This document shows positions 9,497 to 18,193 of a stretch of DNA of 64,000 bases, piece by piece. The DNA is taken from assembly GCA_964576925.1 (NCBI GenBank), contig CAZNWJ010000003.1:310001-374000 (forward strand). Direction: 5' to 3'. The stretch is from JADJGC01 sp964576925 (GTDB lineage Bacteria > Zixibacteria > MSB-5A5 > CAIYYT01). Numbering within the stretch: position 1 is the stretch's first letter; each line of letters starts with the position of its first letter. The translations under genes and the position numbers were made by a program. The notes below the pieces were generated by a model. It did no database searches. It was given only the letters and a program-made list of their open reading frames with translations, and was not told the origin of the DNA.

Positions 9497-9701
9497 GTTT
9501 TTCTCCAGTTTGGATTTTAGATCTCTGCCCCCATTTTCTGTCACTCATTCTATTCCGGCCCGACGGCAATGTTCCGGGTTTTGTTCAGTCAGTCGCAGAG
9601 GACGCCGCCTGCAACGCGTTTTGCGCTTGATTCTTCTCGCTGACGTTGTTCATTATGGACAGGCAAAGCAATCTTCTAATGTGCCGGGAGGTGGCCGACC
9701 A

Positions 9702-11483
9702 ATGAGTACGCCTGCGATTCCCGAAATCGGCGTGATGGCGCACGACGCCGCCGAACTCGTCGTCGCCGCCTTCGACGAGTATCAACAACACTTCGCCGAA
9801 ATCACCCGCCGTGCCCGCAGCCGCTTCGAGAATCGCGATTGGCCGGGCATCCGCGCTGATTCCGTCGAGCGCATGGACCTTTATGAATGCGCTCTGACTG
9901 AAGTAGCCTCTACTCTCGAGCACCGACTGCCCGACAGCTTCCGCGATCGGGCGCTTTGGCTCGCCGTGAAAAAAGTCTTTCCCGCTCTTACGGCAAGTCG
10001 TCACGACGCGGATTTGGCGGAAACTTTCTACAACTCGGTCACGCGCAAGGTTCTCTCCACCGTCGGGCTCGACCGCGAGATCGAATACTTTCGCCTGACT
10101 CCGCGGCGCAACTCCGACAGCGCCGCCGGCAGTATCTCTGTGTGTTATCCCGGTACCCGGCCCTGCGCGGAAATCGTTAAGGAAATGCTCTTGGCGTATG
10201 GCTTCACGACTTCGTTTGAAGACCTTGACCGCGATGCCACCCTGGTCGCGCGCGAGATCGACCTCTATCTCTGGGCGAAGATCGGCTACGGCAGCTTCGA
10301 TGCCATCGAGATGATCCGCGCGCCGTTCTTCCGCAACAAGGTCGCTTATCTCGTGGGCCGCATCTGTCTGGGCAAAAAGATCTGCCTGCCGCTCGTTATG
10401 CCGCTCTATCATGGCGACAATGGCCTCTACGTCGACACAGCGCTGCTGAGCGAGCGCGACTTGTCGGTCGTCTTCAGCTTTGCCTTTTCCTATTTCCTCG
10501 TGGAAATCGACCGCCACGATGCCATCATCCGGTTCCTCCGCAGCCTGCTTCCGGAGAAGCCGATTGCCGATCTCTACGTCTCGCTCGGTTACAACCGCCA
10601 CGGCAAGACCGAATTCTATCGCGACCTGCATCGCTTCGTCCATCGCTCGCGCGAGCAGTTCATTGTTGCGCCGGGGCGCGAAGGCTCCGTGATGATCGTG
10701 TTCACCCTGCCGGGCTATGACTATGTGTTCAAAGTTATCAAGGATTACCCGTGCTATCTGCGATCGGGCGATCAAACCACGAAATCGTTCGACCGGCGCG
10801 AAGTCATGGCGCGCTACGACCTGGTCCGCCACCGCGACCGTGTCGGCCGCATGGTCGACACGCAGGATTTTGAGAATCTGCGTTTTCGCAAGTGGCGCTT
10901 TTCCGATCAATTACTCGCCGAGTTCGCCGCCGCCGCTCGCGAAGTCGTTACCCTGGAGCCGCAGCATGTCGTCATCCAGCATCTTTACGTGCAGCGACGT
11001 GTCACGCCGCTTTTGATGTACCTGATGCAGGAATCCGATCCCGAGGTCATCAGGCACGTCGTCCTCGATTTCGGCTATTTCCTGAAAGACCTGGCGGCAA
11101 CCGGAATCTTCCCCAGCGACCTTTTCAACATCTGGAACTACGGCGTTACCCGGCGCGGCCGCGTCGTCTTGTTCGATTACGATGATGTCTGGCCGCTCGA
11201 GAAACCGAATTTTCGCGACAAACCGCAACCCCAGGACGAATTCGAAGAAATGGAGTCGGAATCCGAGTGGATCGTCGCCATGCAGGATGACTATTTTATG
11301 GATGAAATCGAGCACTATTCCGGCATGCCGGATCGCCTGCGGGCGGCATTTCGCGCCGTCCATGCCGATCTTTACACCGCGGCTTTCTGGTGCGACATGC
11401 AGCGCCGCGTGAAGGCCGGGGAAGTCGTCGACATCACGCCCTACGATCGCAGTCGCCGATTTCCGCGCAGTCTGCCGGTCTAA
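9702..11483 (+). CDS. aceK: Isocitrate dehydrogenase kinase/phosphatase AceK
   Basis: AceK phosphorylates and dephosphorylates isocitrate dehydrogenase to divide flux between the TCA cycle and glyoxylate bypass. The 593-residue protein has the N-terminal regulatory segment (RFENRDWPGIRADSVERMDLY), the ATP-binding region VFTLPGYDYVFKVIKDYP and the active-site block NYGVTRRGRVVLFDYDDVW. ATG 9702 is preferred because GGGAGGTGG lies at 9686-9693. The frame stays open further upstream, but that part does not look like protein. Isocitrate lyase and malate synthase are not in this window, unlike the classic aceBAK operon. Confidence 0.95.
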   Translation: MSTPAIPEIGVMAHDAAELVVAAFDEYQQHFAEITRRARSRFENRDWPGIRADSVERMDLYECALTEVASTLEHRLPDSFRDRALWLAVKKVFPALTASRHDADLAETFYNSVTRKVLSTVGLDREIEYFRLTPRRNSDSAAGSISVCYPGTRPCAEIVKEMLLAYGFTTSFEDLDRDATLVAREIDLYLWAKIGYGSFDAIEMIRAPFFRNKVAYLVGRICLGKKICLPLVMPLYHGDNGLYVDTALLSERDLSVVFSFAFSYFLVEIDRHDAIIRFLRSLLPEKPIADLYVSLGYNRHGKTEFYRDLHRFVHRSREQFIVAPGREGSVMIVFTLPGYDYVFKVIKDYPCYLRSGDQTTKSFDRREVMARYDLVRHRDRVGRMVDTQDFENLRFRKWRFSDQLLAEFAAAAREVVTLEPQHVVIQHLYVQRRVTPLLMYLMQESDPEVIRHVVLDFGYFLKDLAATGIFPSDLFNIWNYGVTRRGRVVLFDYDDVWPLEKPNFRDKPQPQDEFEEMESESEWIVAMQDDYFMDEIEHYSGMPDRLRAAFRAVHADLYTAAFWCDMQRRVKAGEVVDITPYDRSRRFPRSLPV

Positions 11484-11594
11484 TCCACACGTCGCCCCCG
11501 ATCTTCACCTCGGCTTTACTGTTGACATTCGCTCGCCGGAACCTCATTTTACCGCGCGCCGGGATGCTCGTCTCGCGCGTAAAGAGAAATCTAA

Positions 11595-11667
11595 GCCGGT
11601 GTAGCTCAGCTGGTAGAGCAGCTGATTTGTAATCAGCTGGTCGGGGGTTCGAGTCCCTTCACCGGCT
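11595..11667 (+). tRNA. tRNA-Thr (anticodon TGT)
   Basis: A 73-nt cloverleaf: acceptor GCCGGTG pairs with CACCGGC, D-arm TAGCTCAGCTGGTAGAGC, anticodon stem GCTGA/TCAGC around the loop TTTGTAA (anticodon TGT, reading ACA), and T-arm with GGTTCGAGTCC. The discriminator is T and no CCA is encoded. Confidence 0.97.
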
Positions 11668-11720
11668 TTATTCATTGAATTCACTAGCTGTGCCGATTCC
11701 GTCCCGCGCTGCACAGATAC

Positions 11721-11750
11721 GAGAAGGGCGACCCGAGGGTCGCCCTTCTC
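11721..11750. terminator. Strong bidirectional terminator hairpin
   Basis: GAGAAGGGCGACCC (11721-11734) is perfectly complementary to GGGTCGCCCTTCTC (11737-11750), a 14-bp inverted repeat around GA. It sits between tRNA-Thr on the plus strand and the end of the minus-strand dockerin gene, so it probably stops both. The T-tract after it is weak. Confidence 0.8.
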
Positions 11751-11766
11751 CTTGCTTCGCCGGACT

Positions 11767-14700
11767 TTACTTACAAGTCGAGCATGGCGGGGCGCCGCCG
11801 GCGAAGATGTAGTTAATCAGGAAAACAGCATCGGAAATCGTGACGATGCCGTTGCAGTCCGCGTCTCCGGCGGAATTCGGATCCGGGGCCGGACCGCCAC
11901 CAAAGATGAAACCAATCAGGAAAACAGCATCCGAAATCGTAATGATACCGCTCCCATCGGCATCGCCGCAGATCGCACAATAGGGAGCGCCAGCGCCGTG
12001 GCGGTAGTGTCGGATGATCTGGGCCTCGCTCAGTGGCGCGTTGTAGATAGCCAGCTCGTCAAGCACGCCGCCGTATCGGTAGAACGGGCCTCCGTTAGCC
12101 CAGCCGACCTGCATCGGCTTATTACTGCCGGAACGCACCTGGCCGGCGACGGTGAGTGTCGTGTTGAGCGCGCCGTCGAGATACAACCGGCATTGGCCGA
12201 GTGCTTCGTCGCGAATGAAGGCCACGTGATGCCAAACCTCGTCATTGACATCTATCGTGCTGTACAGATCGGTCGAGGCTCCAAAGTAACAGCGGAGCTT
12301 GCCGGGATTCTCGCTGGTCCGGCACGAAACGCCGATCCACCACGGGTTAGTAATGTCGAAGCGTGAGAGTATCACTTCGTTGCAACTGTAGTCGGTACTC
12401 GTGCATCCGCAATCTGCCTTCATCCAGAATTCGATCGAATAGCTGTCGGTCGCTCCCCAATCGTAAGAGTCGTCGTCGGGGATCAGCACTTGATCGTCGA
12501 CGCGGTCAAACAACTGCGCGTCGCCGACCTTTCCGGTCACGGGTGTCGGGCAGTCGCTGCAGGTGGCATCGGCCGCGCCAACCGGGTCATTGTAGCTGCC
12601 GGGAGCGGTTTCATCGAATGTCCAGTAGTGTTCCATCTCAGCCGGGCAGTTGTTACCCGGGTCAACTTCGATCGTGAACGGCTGGCTGTCGCTGCCTTCG
12701 CTGTTGGATGCCACGACCTCAACGTCGAAACTGCCCGTCGCGGTAGGCATCCACTCGATCAGACCGGTAACATCATCAATCGTCATGCCCGCAGGAAACA
12801 CGGCCAGGCTGTATGTTGGTACCGGCCGCCCGGTCGCCTGGACGTCGTATTCGTACGGCTGGCCGACCATCGCGTTGGTGCGCGCTGTGGTCGTGATCTC
12901 CGGCGGGGTATCGGCGAAGTTGCAGTAGCCCAGGCCAAGCAGCCCACTGCTGTGATGTGCGGCGATTGCCGTCGACGAAAGCGCGACGTCATACAGCGCC
13001 AGCTCGTCAAGAATCGCGCCCAAGCGATACTTGGCCGGGTCGGGGCCGTTATACCAGCCGATTTCGAGCGCGTCCGAACTCGCGAGATTTTTTCCCGACG
13101 AAACCTGAGACGATTCGAGTACGCCGTCGACATAAAGCAACCACTGATTGGCTGCATTATCGCGCACGAAAGCGACATGATGCCAGGCGGCATCGGTTAC
13201 TGAAGTCGTGCTGAAGATATCAACCCCCTGGAAGTAGGCGCGAATCTTCGATTGATTCGTGCCGGCCTCGCACATGACACCGACCCACCAGCCGCTTGCG
13301 GGTCTTCCGACCACAACTTCATTGTTTGGCTGGATTCCGCCGGCACAGCCGGTTGATTTGAATAGCCAGAATTCGATCGTGAAGTCCGAAGTCGTTCCCC
13401 AATCATAACTGCCGTCATCGGCGACAATCACCTGATCGGTCAGGCGGTCGAATTCCTGCGCGCCTCCGACCAATCCGGCAACCGCTGTCGGGCAAGCAGT
13501 ACAACTGGCATTCGTAGATCCAACGGCGTCATTGTAAACGCCACTCGAAGTCTCATTGAGTTCCCAGTAGTGGCTCATGCCCGGCGGGCAGCCGTCGGCG
13601 TTCACCGCAAAACTCGCACCGTCGAAATCGGAGGCCGACAACGGGTCGCTGGCCGTGAAGACGATTGTCTCAGCGCCAGTCCAGGCCGGCGAGGGCGGCG
13701 TGATAGTCGCGACCCGGTTGACGTCGATATTAACGCTCAGATCGACGTTGCCGGAGTACGTCCAGTCCAGATCGCCATCCGCGTGATCCGGGTCGTAAAC
13801 ATAGGAGTCCAGCGCGATCGTTGCGAAAGCGTTGCCGACCAGCACCGCTTGATCGGGAATGTCGGCTACCTCCGGAGGATCATTAACCGCCGTGATGGTA
13901 AAGGTAGCGGCATCAAAATCGGTCAACGGCTCCAAGTCCGCGGCCGTGAAGGTAATGGTCTCGCTACCGCTCCATTCGGCATTTGGCGCACTGATGGTGG
14001 CCACGCGACTCACAATATTCACCTGGAGTTCAACATTTCCCGAGTAAGTCCAGGAAATCTCGCTGTCGAGGTTGTCCGGGTCGTCAACATATGTATCGAG
14101 GTTGATGGTGGCGAAGCTACCGCCCTCGAGGATGGTTTCGCCGGGTATGTCACTCACGACCGGAGCATCATTGACGGCCGTAACGGTAAACGTTGCCGCG
14201 TCAAAGTCAGACAACGGCTCCAGATCGCTGGCCGTGAATGTGATCGTTTCGCTGCCGTTCCAGTTTTCATTGGGTGTTGTTATCGTCGCGACCCGGTCGA
14301 CGATGTTTACCTGCAGATCGACATTGCCGCTGCTTGACCAACTAATCTGCGTGTCGGAGTTGTCCGGGTCCTCGACGTAGTCGTCGAGATTGATGACTGC
14401 GAACACGCCGCCTTCGTTTATCGTTTCACCCGGAATGTCGGCGACCACCGGAGCGTCATTGACGGCTGTGACGGTGAACGTCGCCGGATCTGAATCGCTC
14501 AGCGGTTCCAAATCGCTGGCCGTGAACGTGATCGTCTCACTGCCATTCCATTCTGGGTCGATAATCGTTATGGTCGCGATGCGGTTGGCGCCGATGCTCA
14601 CCGAGAGGTTGGCATCACCGGAGAAAGTCCAGCTCAGTTCCGAGTCGTCATTGTCGGGATCATCCACGTAGTCATCCAGAGGGATAGCCGCAAAGGCGGC

Positions 14701-15537
14701 TCCTTCAACGATCTGCTGGTCAGGGATGTCGGAAACCACTGGAGCAAGATTGGACACGCAATAACTGCGGCCACTGCCGGAGTTGTAATGTGTCTGTATG
14801 TCCGATGTAGGTAGCGCCACGTCATAGAGGGCAAGCTCGTCCAGCACTCCGGTATAGTGGAATCCGCCCAGGGCATTGTAGTGCCCAATCTCCAGAGGTC
14901 CCAAACCGGCACGATTCTGTCCACTACCCGACTGGCTGGCATCAAGCACGCCGTCGACATACAGCTCATAGAGCAAACTCGCCTGATCAAATCGCACCAC
15001 AACATGATGCCAGTTGTTGTCGTTTACGGCCGTCGCTCCTACCAAATCGACCCCGCCGGCGAAGTAGCCGCGCACCTTGTGCGCTTGGGCGACTCCGTTT
15101 GTGATGTCGCAGTTAACGCCGACCCACCAGGCGGTGGCTGCCGTCGAACGCCCGACGATGACCTGGTTACAGGTGTATCCCGCCACTGTGCAATCACAGC
15201 CGGTCCAGCGCAGCCAGAATTCAATCGTGAAACTGCTCGTTGCCGACCAGTCAAAAGTGTTGTCGTCGGATGCCGTGATGCGATCGTTAACCCCATCGAA
15301 ATCTTGCCCGCCATTGATTTTTCCCGACACTGCGGCCGGGCAGTTTGTGCAAGTCGCATCGTTGGTCCCGTAGAAATCGTCGAACGGGCCACCGGTGCTT
15401 TCGTCAAGTTTCCAGTAATGGGTCATCCCTGTCGGACAACCCGCCGGTTGTGCACTGACTTCTGTCGTCGCCGTCACGAGTGCGACGAGGGCCAGCGCGC
15501 AAACCAATCTACATGCAATCAACCTCGGACTTGTCAT
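11767..15537 (-). CDS. Large secreted LamG / Ig-like repeat / double-dockerin protein
   Basis: This 1256-residue extracellular protein has a signal peptide (cleavage near VSAQPAG), a LamG/concanavalin-like domain (about 30-270), four Ig/cadherin-like repeats of about 96 residues, a second LamG, a short putative-Ig segment (about PPEITTTARTNAMVGQPY), a third LamG, and a C-terminal double dockerin-like module (CGDADGSG...ISDAVFLIGFIF, then GDADCNG...ISDAVFLINYIF). The end is CSTCK. LamG domains suggest binding of carbohydrate or other ligands; no catalytic motif is seen. ATG 15537 is chosen because GGGAGG lies just upstream and the signal peptide begins there. It is probably displayed on the surface through its dockerin. 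Confidence 0.85.
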   Translation of the reverse strand: MTSPRLIACRLVCALALVALVTATTEVSAQPAGCPTGMTHYWKLDESTGGPFDDFYGTNDATCTNCPAAVSGKINGGQDFDGVNDRITASDDNTFDWSATSSFTIEFWLRWTGCDCTVAGYTCNQVIVGRSTAATAWWVGVNCDITNGVAQAHKVRGYFAGGVDLVGATAVNDNNWHHVVVRFDQASLLYELYVDGVLDASQSGSGQNRAGLGPLEIGHYNALGGFHYTGVLDELALYDVALPTSDIQTHYNSGSGRSYCVSNLAPVVSDIPDQQIVEGAAFAAIPLDDYVDDPDNDDSELSWTFSGDANLSVSIGANRIATITIIDPEWNGSETITFTASDLEPLSDSDPATFTVTAVNDAPVVADIPGETINEGGVFAVINLDDYVEDPDNSDTQISWSSSGNVDLQVNIVDRVATITTPNENWNGSETITFTASDLEPLSDFDAATFTVTAVNDAPVVSDIPGETILEGGSFATINLDTYVDDPDNLDSEISWTYSGNVELQVNIVSRVATISAPNAEWSGSETITFTAADLEPLTDFDAATFTITAVNDPPEVADIPDQAVLVGNAFATIALDSYVYDPDHADGDLDWTYSGNVDLSVNIDVNRVATITPPSPAWTGAETIVFTASDPLSASDFDGASFAVNADGCPPGMSHYWELNETSSGVYNDAVGSTNASCTACPTAVAGLVGGAQEFDRLTDQVIVADDGSYDWGTTSDFTIEFWLFKSTGCAGGIQPNNEVVVGRPASGWWVGVMCEAGTNQSKIRAYFQGVDIFSTTSVTDAAWHHVAFVRDNAANQWLLYVDGVLESSQVSSGKNLASSDALEIGWYNGPDPAKYRLGAILDELALYDVALSSTAIAAHHSSGLLGLGYCNFADTPPEITTTARTNAMVGQPYEYDVQATGRPVPTYSLAVFPAGMTIDDVTGLIEWMPTATGSFDVEVVASNSEGSDSQPFTIEVDPGNNCPAEMEHYWTFDETAPGSYNDPVGAADATCSDCPTPVTGKVGDAQLFDRVDDQVLIPDDDSYDWGATDSYSIEFWMKADCGCTSTDYSCNEVILSRFDITNPWWIGVSCRTSENPGKLRCYFGASTDLYSTIDVNDEVWHHVAFIRDEALGQCRLYLDGALNTTLTVAGQVRSGSNKPMQVGWANGGPFYRYGGVLDELAIYNAPLSEAQIIRHYRHGAGAPYCAICGDADGSGIITISDAVFLIGFIFGGGPAPDPNSAGDADCNGIVTISDAVFLINYIFAGGAPPCSTCK
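13600..14760 (-). repeat. Four tandem ~288-bp units coding Ig/cadherin-like domains
   Basis: Within the LamG/dockerin gene, four consecutive units repeat at about 288 bp (96 residues). Each has a PVVxDIPxxxxxEG start, a DDYVxDPDN segment, WNGSETITFTASDLEPLSD and a TFTVTAVNDAP end. The middle units are nearly identical in protein and similar in DNA, pointing to recent internal duplication. The most C-terminal unit (nearest 13600) is the most diverged. Edges are approximate. Confidence 0.85.
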
Positions 15538-16191
15538 GTCTGCCTCCCAATACGTGATCGTGTCATGCCCATTCGCTAATCTCAGCGACGGGCGGGCAGG
15601 CAAACCGGCGCGCAAGAAACAAACTACGGCCGGCAATGCCTGTCTAACTGCTTGAAGTATACTTGGTGTGAAATGCCTAAACCGGCGAGAACGACTCTCT
15701 TAGGGCCCTCCCTTCTTTCGCGGCGCGCAGCGAGCCTTCGATTGCTAATCGCCGTAGAGTGCGGAAACTCCTCGACGTACCGGCGAATGAAGATGTAAAA
15801 AAGCTACAGGTCTTCCGAACGAACGAATCGCGTGAACCGTTTCGATTGCCAAGTAGGGCTTTCTGGGCAGACGCCTGCCCGCGATTCTAAGCGTTGGAGA
15901 CCTTGGATTCCTGCCAATTCCACTGCTCCCCTGAACGGGTCGAGACCAAGTCAGAAAATGATGGTTTGTAACTATATTATCAGAGATCGAATATCGTCTG
16001 TCAAGTCGATTTCACAGATAGCCGGAGTTCCTTTTGGTGCCGTGAAAGGGAATTTGTCAGAGCCGCATCAAACCTGCTCATCTATGTTATTGATGTTCAT
16101 AGAATTAGAGGCCTGCCCCGAGCGGCCCCCAAAGCACCCCCATCAGTCCTTTTCCCGTTCCGCGGGAACTGAAACTGCGCTCAAAATGCGC
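15538..16191. other. Intergenic region without a convincing gene
   Basis: About 650 bp between the LamG/dockerin gene and the terminator of the lipoprotein gene. Open frames here (plus strand from 15832 and minus strand from 16475) have no recognisable domain and no ribosome-binding site. The only clear element is the minus-strand promoter at 15976-16004, which would leave a leader of about 430 nt before the LamG/dockerin gene. Confidence 0.5.
15976..16004 (-). promoter_or_regulatory. Candidate sigma-70 promoter for the LamG/dockerin gene
   Basis: Read on the minus strand, TTGACA (16004-15999) is followed by a 17-bp spacer and GATAAT (15981-15976), five of six matches to the -10 consensus. 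It points toward the LamG/dockerin gene, whose start is about 430 bp downstream. No closer promoter of this quality is visible. Confidence 0.55.
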
Positions 16192-16219
16192 CCCGCCGTC
16201 GTGCCGTTGCGACGGCGGG
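16192..16219 (-). terminator. Terminator-like hairpin after the lipoprotein gene
   Basis: CCCGCCGTCG (16192-16201) pairs with CGACGGCGGG (16210-16219) across an 8-nt loop. On the minus strand the hairpin lies 39 bp past the lipoprotein stop and is followed by GCGCATTTTG, a short T-run. It is a likely intrinsic terminator. Confidence 0.6.
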
Positions 16220-16257
16220 ACTTGGTCGAAGTCGTCGATACCGCGACAAGATCGGCC

Positions 16258-17643
16258 TCAACGAGTGCCGAAGAAATCTGCCGACCGATCGACAGCAGTG
16301 CCCCCTGAAACGCAGAACTCAGCTTGTCGCGCGAGCGATTCGGAATTGCAACGCACAAGCTGCCGGAAAATGTCGCGGCCCTGGGAGTTCCACTGTAAGT
16401 GACTGAAGTATGTGCCGCCCGCTTCGTCATTTCTTCTTCCCAGTTTCTGAAACTTGGTGCTCGCTGCAGATGCATGACGATTATTCATCTGACCCGCGTG
16501 TGTCTCGCGGACAAAGGCCTCCATGGGTGACCCGATCACCTGTCCAGTCAGAGGATCCACCGGCGTTACCGTGAGATCTCCATCGGCAGAGAAATCGATT
16601 TTGAAAACGCCGGCGGCATTCAGACTGGTCCGCTGTGTCATTGTGATCTGCCCATTCACATAGATGTAGTCCGCCGGACCACCGGAGCAGAACGGTTTCG
16701 GCACCACCTGATCATAGTAGATTATGAAGTTCTGCTCGCGGGTTTCAGCAACACGCGCCACTCTGTTGACCAGATGAAGGATCATGGCGTTTCCATCCGT
16801 GTTGATCGGCACGTCGTAATCGACCTGGCCGGCCGGACCGGAAATCAAGTACTTGAGATCCTCCGGCAGCAGGTTGTAAATCATCCCTGGAATCGTGCGA
16901 AATGGAGACGCATTGATGACTCCGGTCGGCAAGGGGCCGGTCTCCGGATCAATGAGTCCGCTGCGGATGAAATCGGCGACCACGAATTGCTCGGCCAGTT
17001 CCCAGCTCAGGACCTGGTGTTGTTCGGTACCGGGAATCATAAACTCAAAGTGAGCATTGGCGATCGTGCAATTGCCGAGTCGGAACAATCGCAAATGCAC
17101 GCGGAGCTGCTCGTAAGGTCCGCAGGCCAGTTGGATCGTACTACCACTCCATCCGTCAGGGCATTTTGATTTCTCAAACTCTGAAGCCGACACCCCTTCT
17201 ACTGGATCGGACGACTGCTGCACCGAGCGCCCGTACGCCACTTGGACGTCGCCGATAGCATCATCCCAGGTTGAGGTGAACGGAACAACCGGTGGAAAGC
17301 CGAAGGCACTCCGGTCGCCGTCCAGACTCAGAAGTGCCGCGCGAATGTCCCGTGGGTCGGCGTGGCCGACAAAAATCAGATTGATCGGGTCTTGCGGCGT
17401 CCCCGAAAAGTTCTCTCCCGTGTAAGGCCAGATCTCCGACAGGCCGCTTGCGTGCGAAATCAACACGAGCGGCGCCGGAGCCGAGCCGCTGCAGAGGCCC
17501 TCGCTGGATGCAAGCAATCCTGCCATTTCCTGCTCGGGACTGTCGGTGACGGCCACCGGCTCCAGCGTGCCTGAATTGTCGCAACCCAGCGCCAGAATCC
17601 CGGCAGCCAGTATCAACAGCACACTTACAAAAGTTCGACACAT
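16258..17643 (-). CDS. Unrecognised lipoprotein
   Basis: This 461-residue protein has a lipoprotein signal (hydrophobic FVSVLLILAAGILALGC, lipobox LALGC), then a Ser/Pro/Glu-rich linker and a globular region without a motif I recognise. ATG 17643 is preferred to GTG 17649 because GAGGAG is 7 bases from the ATG but only 1 from the GTG. It stands alone, transcribed in the same direction as the LamG/dockerin gene, about 700 bp upstream of it and separated by a hairpin. The last 70 residues lose hydrophobic patterning, so a frameshift near the C-terminus cannot be excluded. Function unknown. Confidence 0.7.
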   Translation of the reverse strand: MCRTFVSVLLILAAGILALGCDNSGTLEPVAVTDSPEQEMAGLLASSEGLCSGSAPAPLVLISHASGLSEIWPYTGENFSGTPQDPINLIFVGHADPRDIRAALLSLDGDRSAFGFPPVVPFTSTWDDAIGDVQVAYGRSVQQSSDPVEGVSASEFEKSKCPDGWSGSTIQLACGPYEQLRVHLRLFRLGNCTIANAHFEFMIPGTEQHQVLSWELAEQFVVADFIRSGLIDPETGPLPTGVINASPFRTIPGMIYNLLPEDLKYLISGPAGQVDYDVPINTDGNAMILHLVNRVARVAETREQNFIIYYDQVVPKPFCSGGPADYIYVNGQITMTQRTSLNAAGVFKIDFSADGDLTVTPVDPLTGQVIGSPMEAFVRETHAGQMNNRHASAASTKFQKLGRRNDEAGGTYFSHLQWNSQGRDIFRQLVRCNSESLARQAEFCVSGGTAVDRSADFFGTR

Positions 17644-18193
17644 AGTCACGCTCCTCAGGATTTTCTGTAAACTGATCTCACCCCGGACCAGACGGTGCCG
17701 CTCGGCAACCTGATCAGCGCCGGGGCTGTTTGACTTCCCATCTCTGAGATCCTATTGGCGCCAGTGTACTCAGTGGGTCTGATACGCTCGGTTCAGCAAG
17801 TCGCTTGCCAACGGCGTAACCTCTACTGTATCTCGACTCAAGTCGACGCAACTCGGCAACTTGACATGGTCGCCCGGGCTGCCGGCGCCCGGTGCCGTGG
17901 ATAGAAAGGTTACACGAAGGGGAGCCGCTATTCACCCGGCAGATGGTTGCACGTGTAACTGCTCCATATGTCTGCCACACGGGAATTGCTGCAGTCTTTG
18001 TCACGCTACGAGGGAATCTCATCTCTATTGCCAAACATCCTTTTGGCGGGATGAGAGCCGCCGCGTCGCCGGATCCGGGCGATTGAAGAATGTATGCCAG
18101 CCTCCACTGCGCTGCAATTCGACTTGACAGAGCTTGGTTTCACCTGATATTAGAAGCTTCTGAACTTCTGGATTCGCGAATGCGGAGGCGACC
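17644..18193. other. 550-bp divergent intergenic region with inverted repeats
   Basis: No gene is visible. It separates the minus-strand lipoprotein gene from the plus-strand sigma-54 activator gene. It holds a near-palindrome TCGACTCAAGTCGA (17833-17846) and an inverted pair GTTACACG (17909-17916) and CGTGTAAC (17952-17959), both possible operator sites. It also holds a sigma-70-like promoter at 18124-18153, listed separately. Confidence 0.5.
18124..18153 (+). promoter_or_regulatory. Candidate sigma-70 promoter of the sigma-54 activator gene
   Basis: TTGACA (18124-18129) is a perfect -35. The -10 is weaker: GATATT with a 16-bp spacer, or TATTAG with an 18-bp spacer. It lies about 40 bp before the start codon, with the perfect palindrome AGAAGCTTCT (18152-18161) at the expected transcription start. 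Confidence 0.5.

Noticed and set aside
9408..9701. Upstream extension of the aceK frame
   Set aside because: AceK homology begins at ATG 9702 with a good ribosome-binding site, and the extension overlaps the divergent CreD-like gene.
12490..13203. Long antisense frame of 237 codons
   Set aside because: Shadow of the LamG region on the opposite strand, no domain.
13570..14337. Long antisense frame of 255 codons inside the Ig-like repeats
   Set aside because: Mirror image of the repeated sense frame; its repeats follow those of the real gene.
15832..16308. Plus-strand frame of 158 codons in the gap after the LamG/dockerin gene
   Set aside because: No domain, no ribosome-binding site, and it overlaps the terminator hairpin and the end of the lipoprotein gene.
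16143..16475. Minus-strand frame of 110 codons overlapping the lipoprotein 3' end
   Set aside because: Looks partly protein-like and could indicate a frameshift, but no family matches and the lipoprotein frame also continues to a normal stop, so not called.
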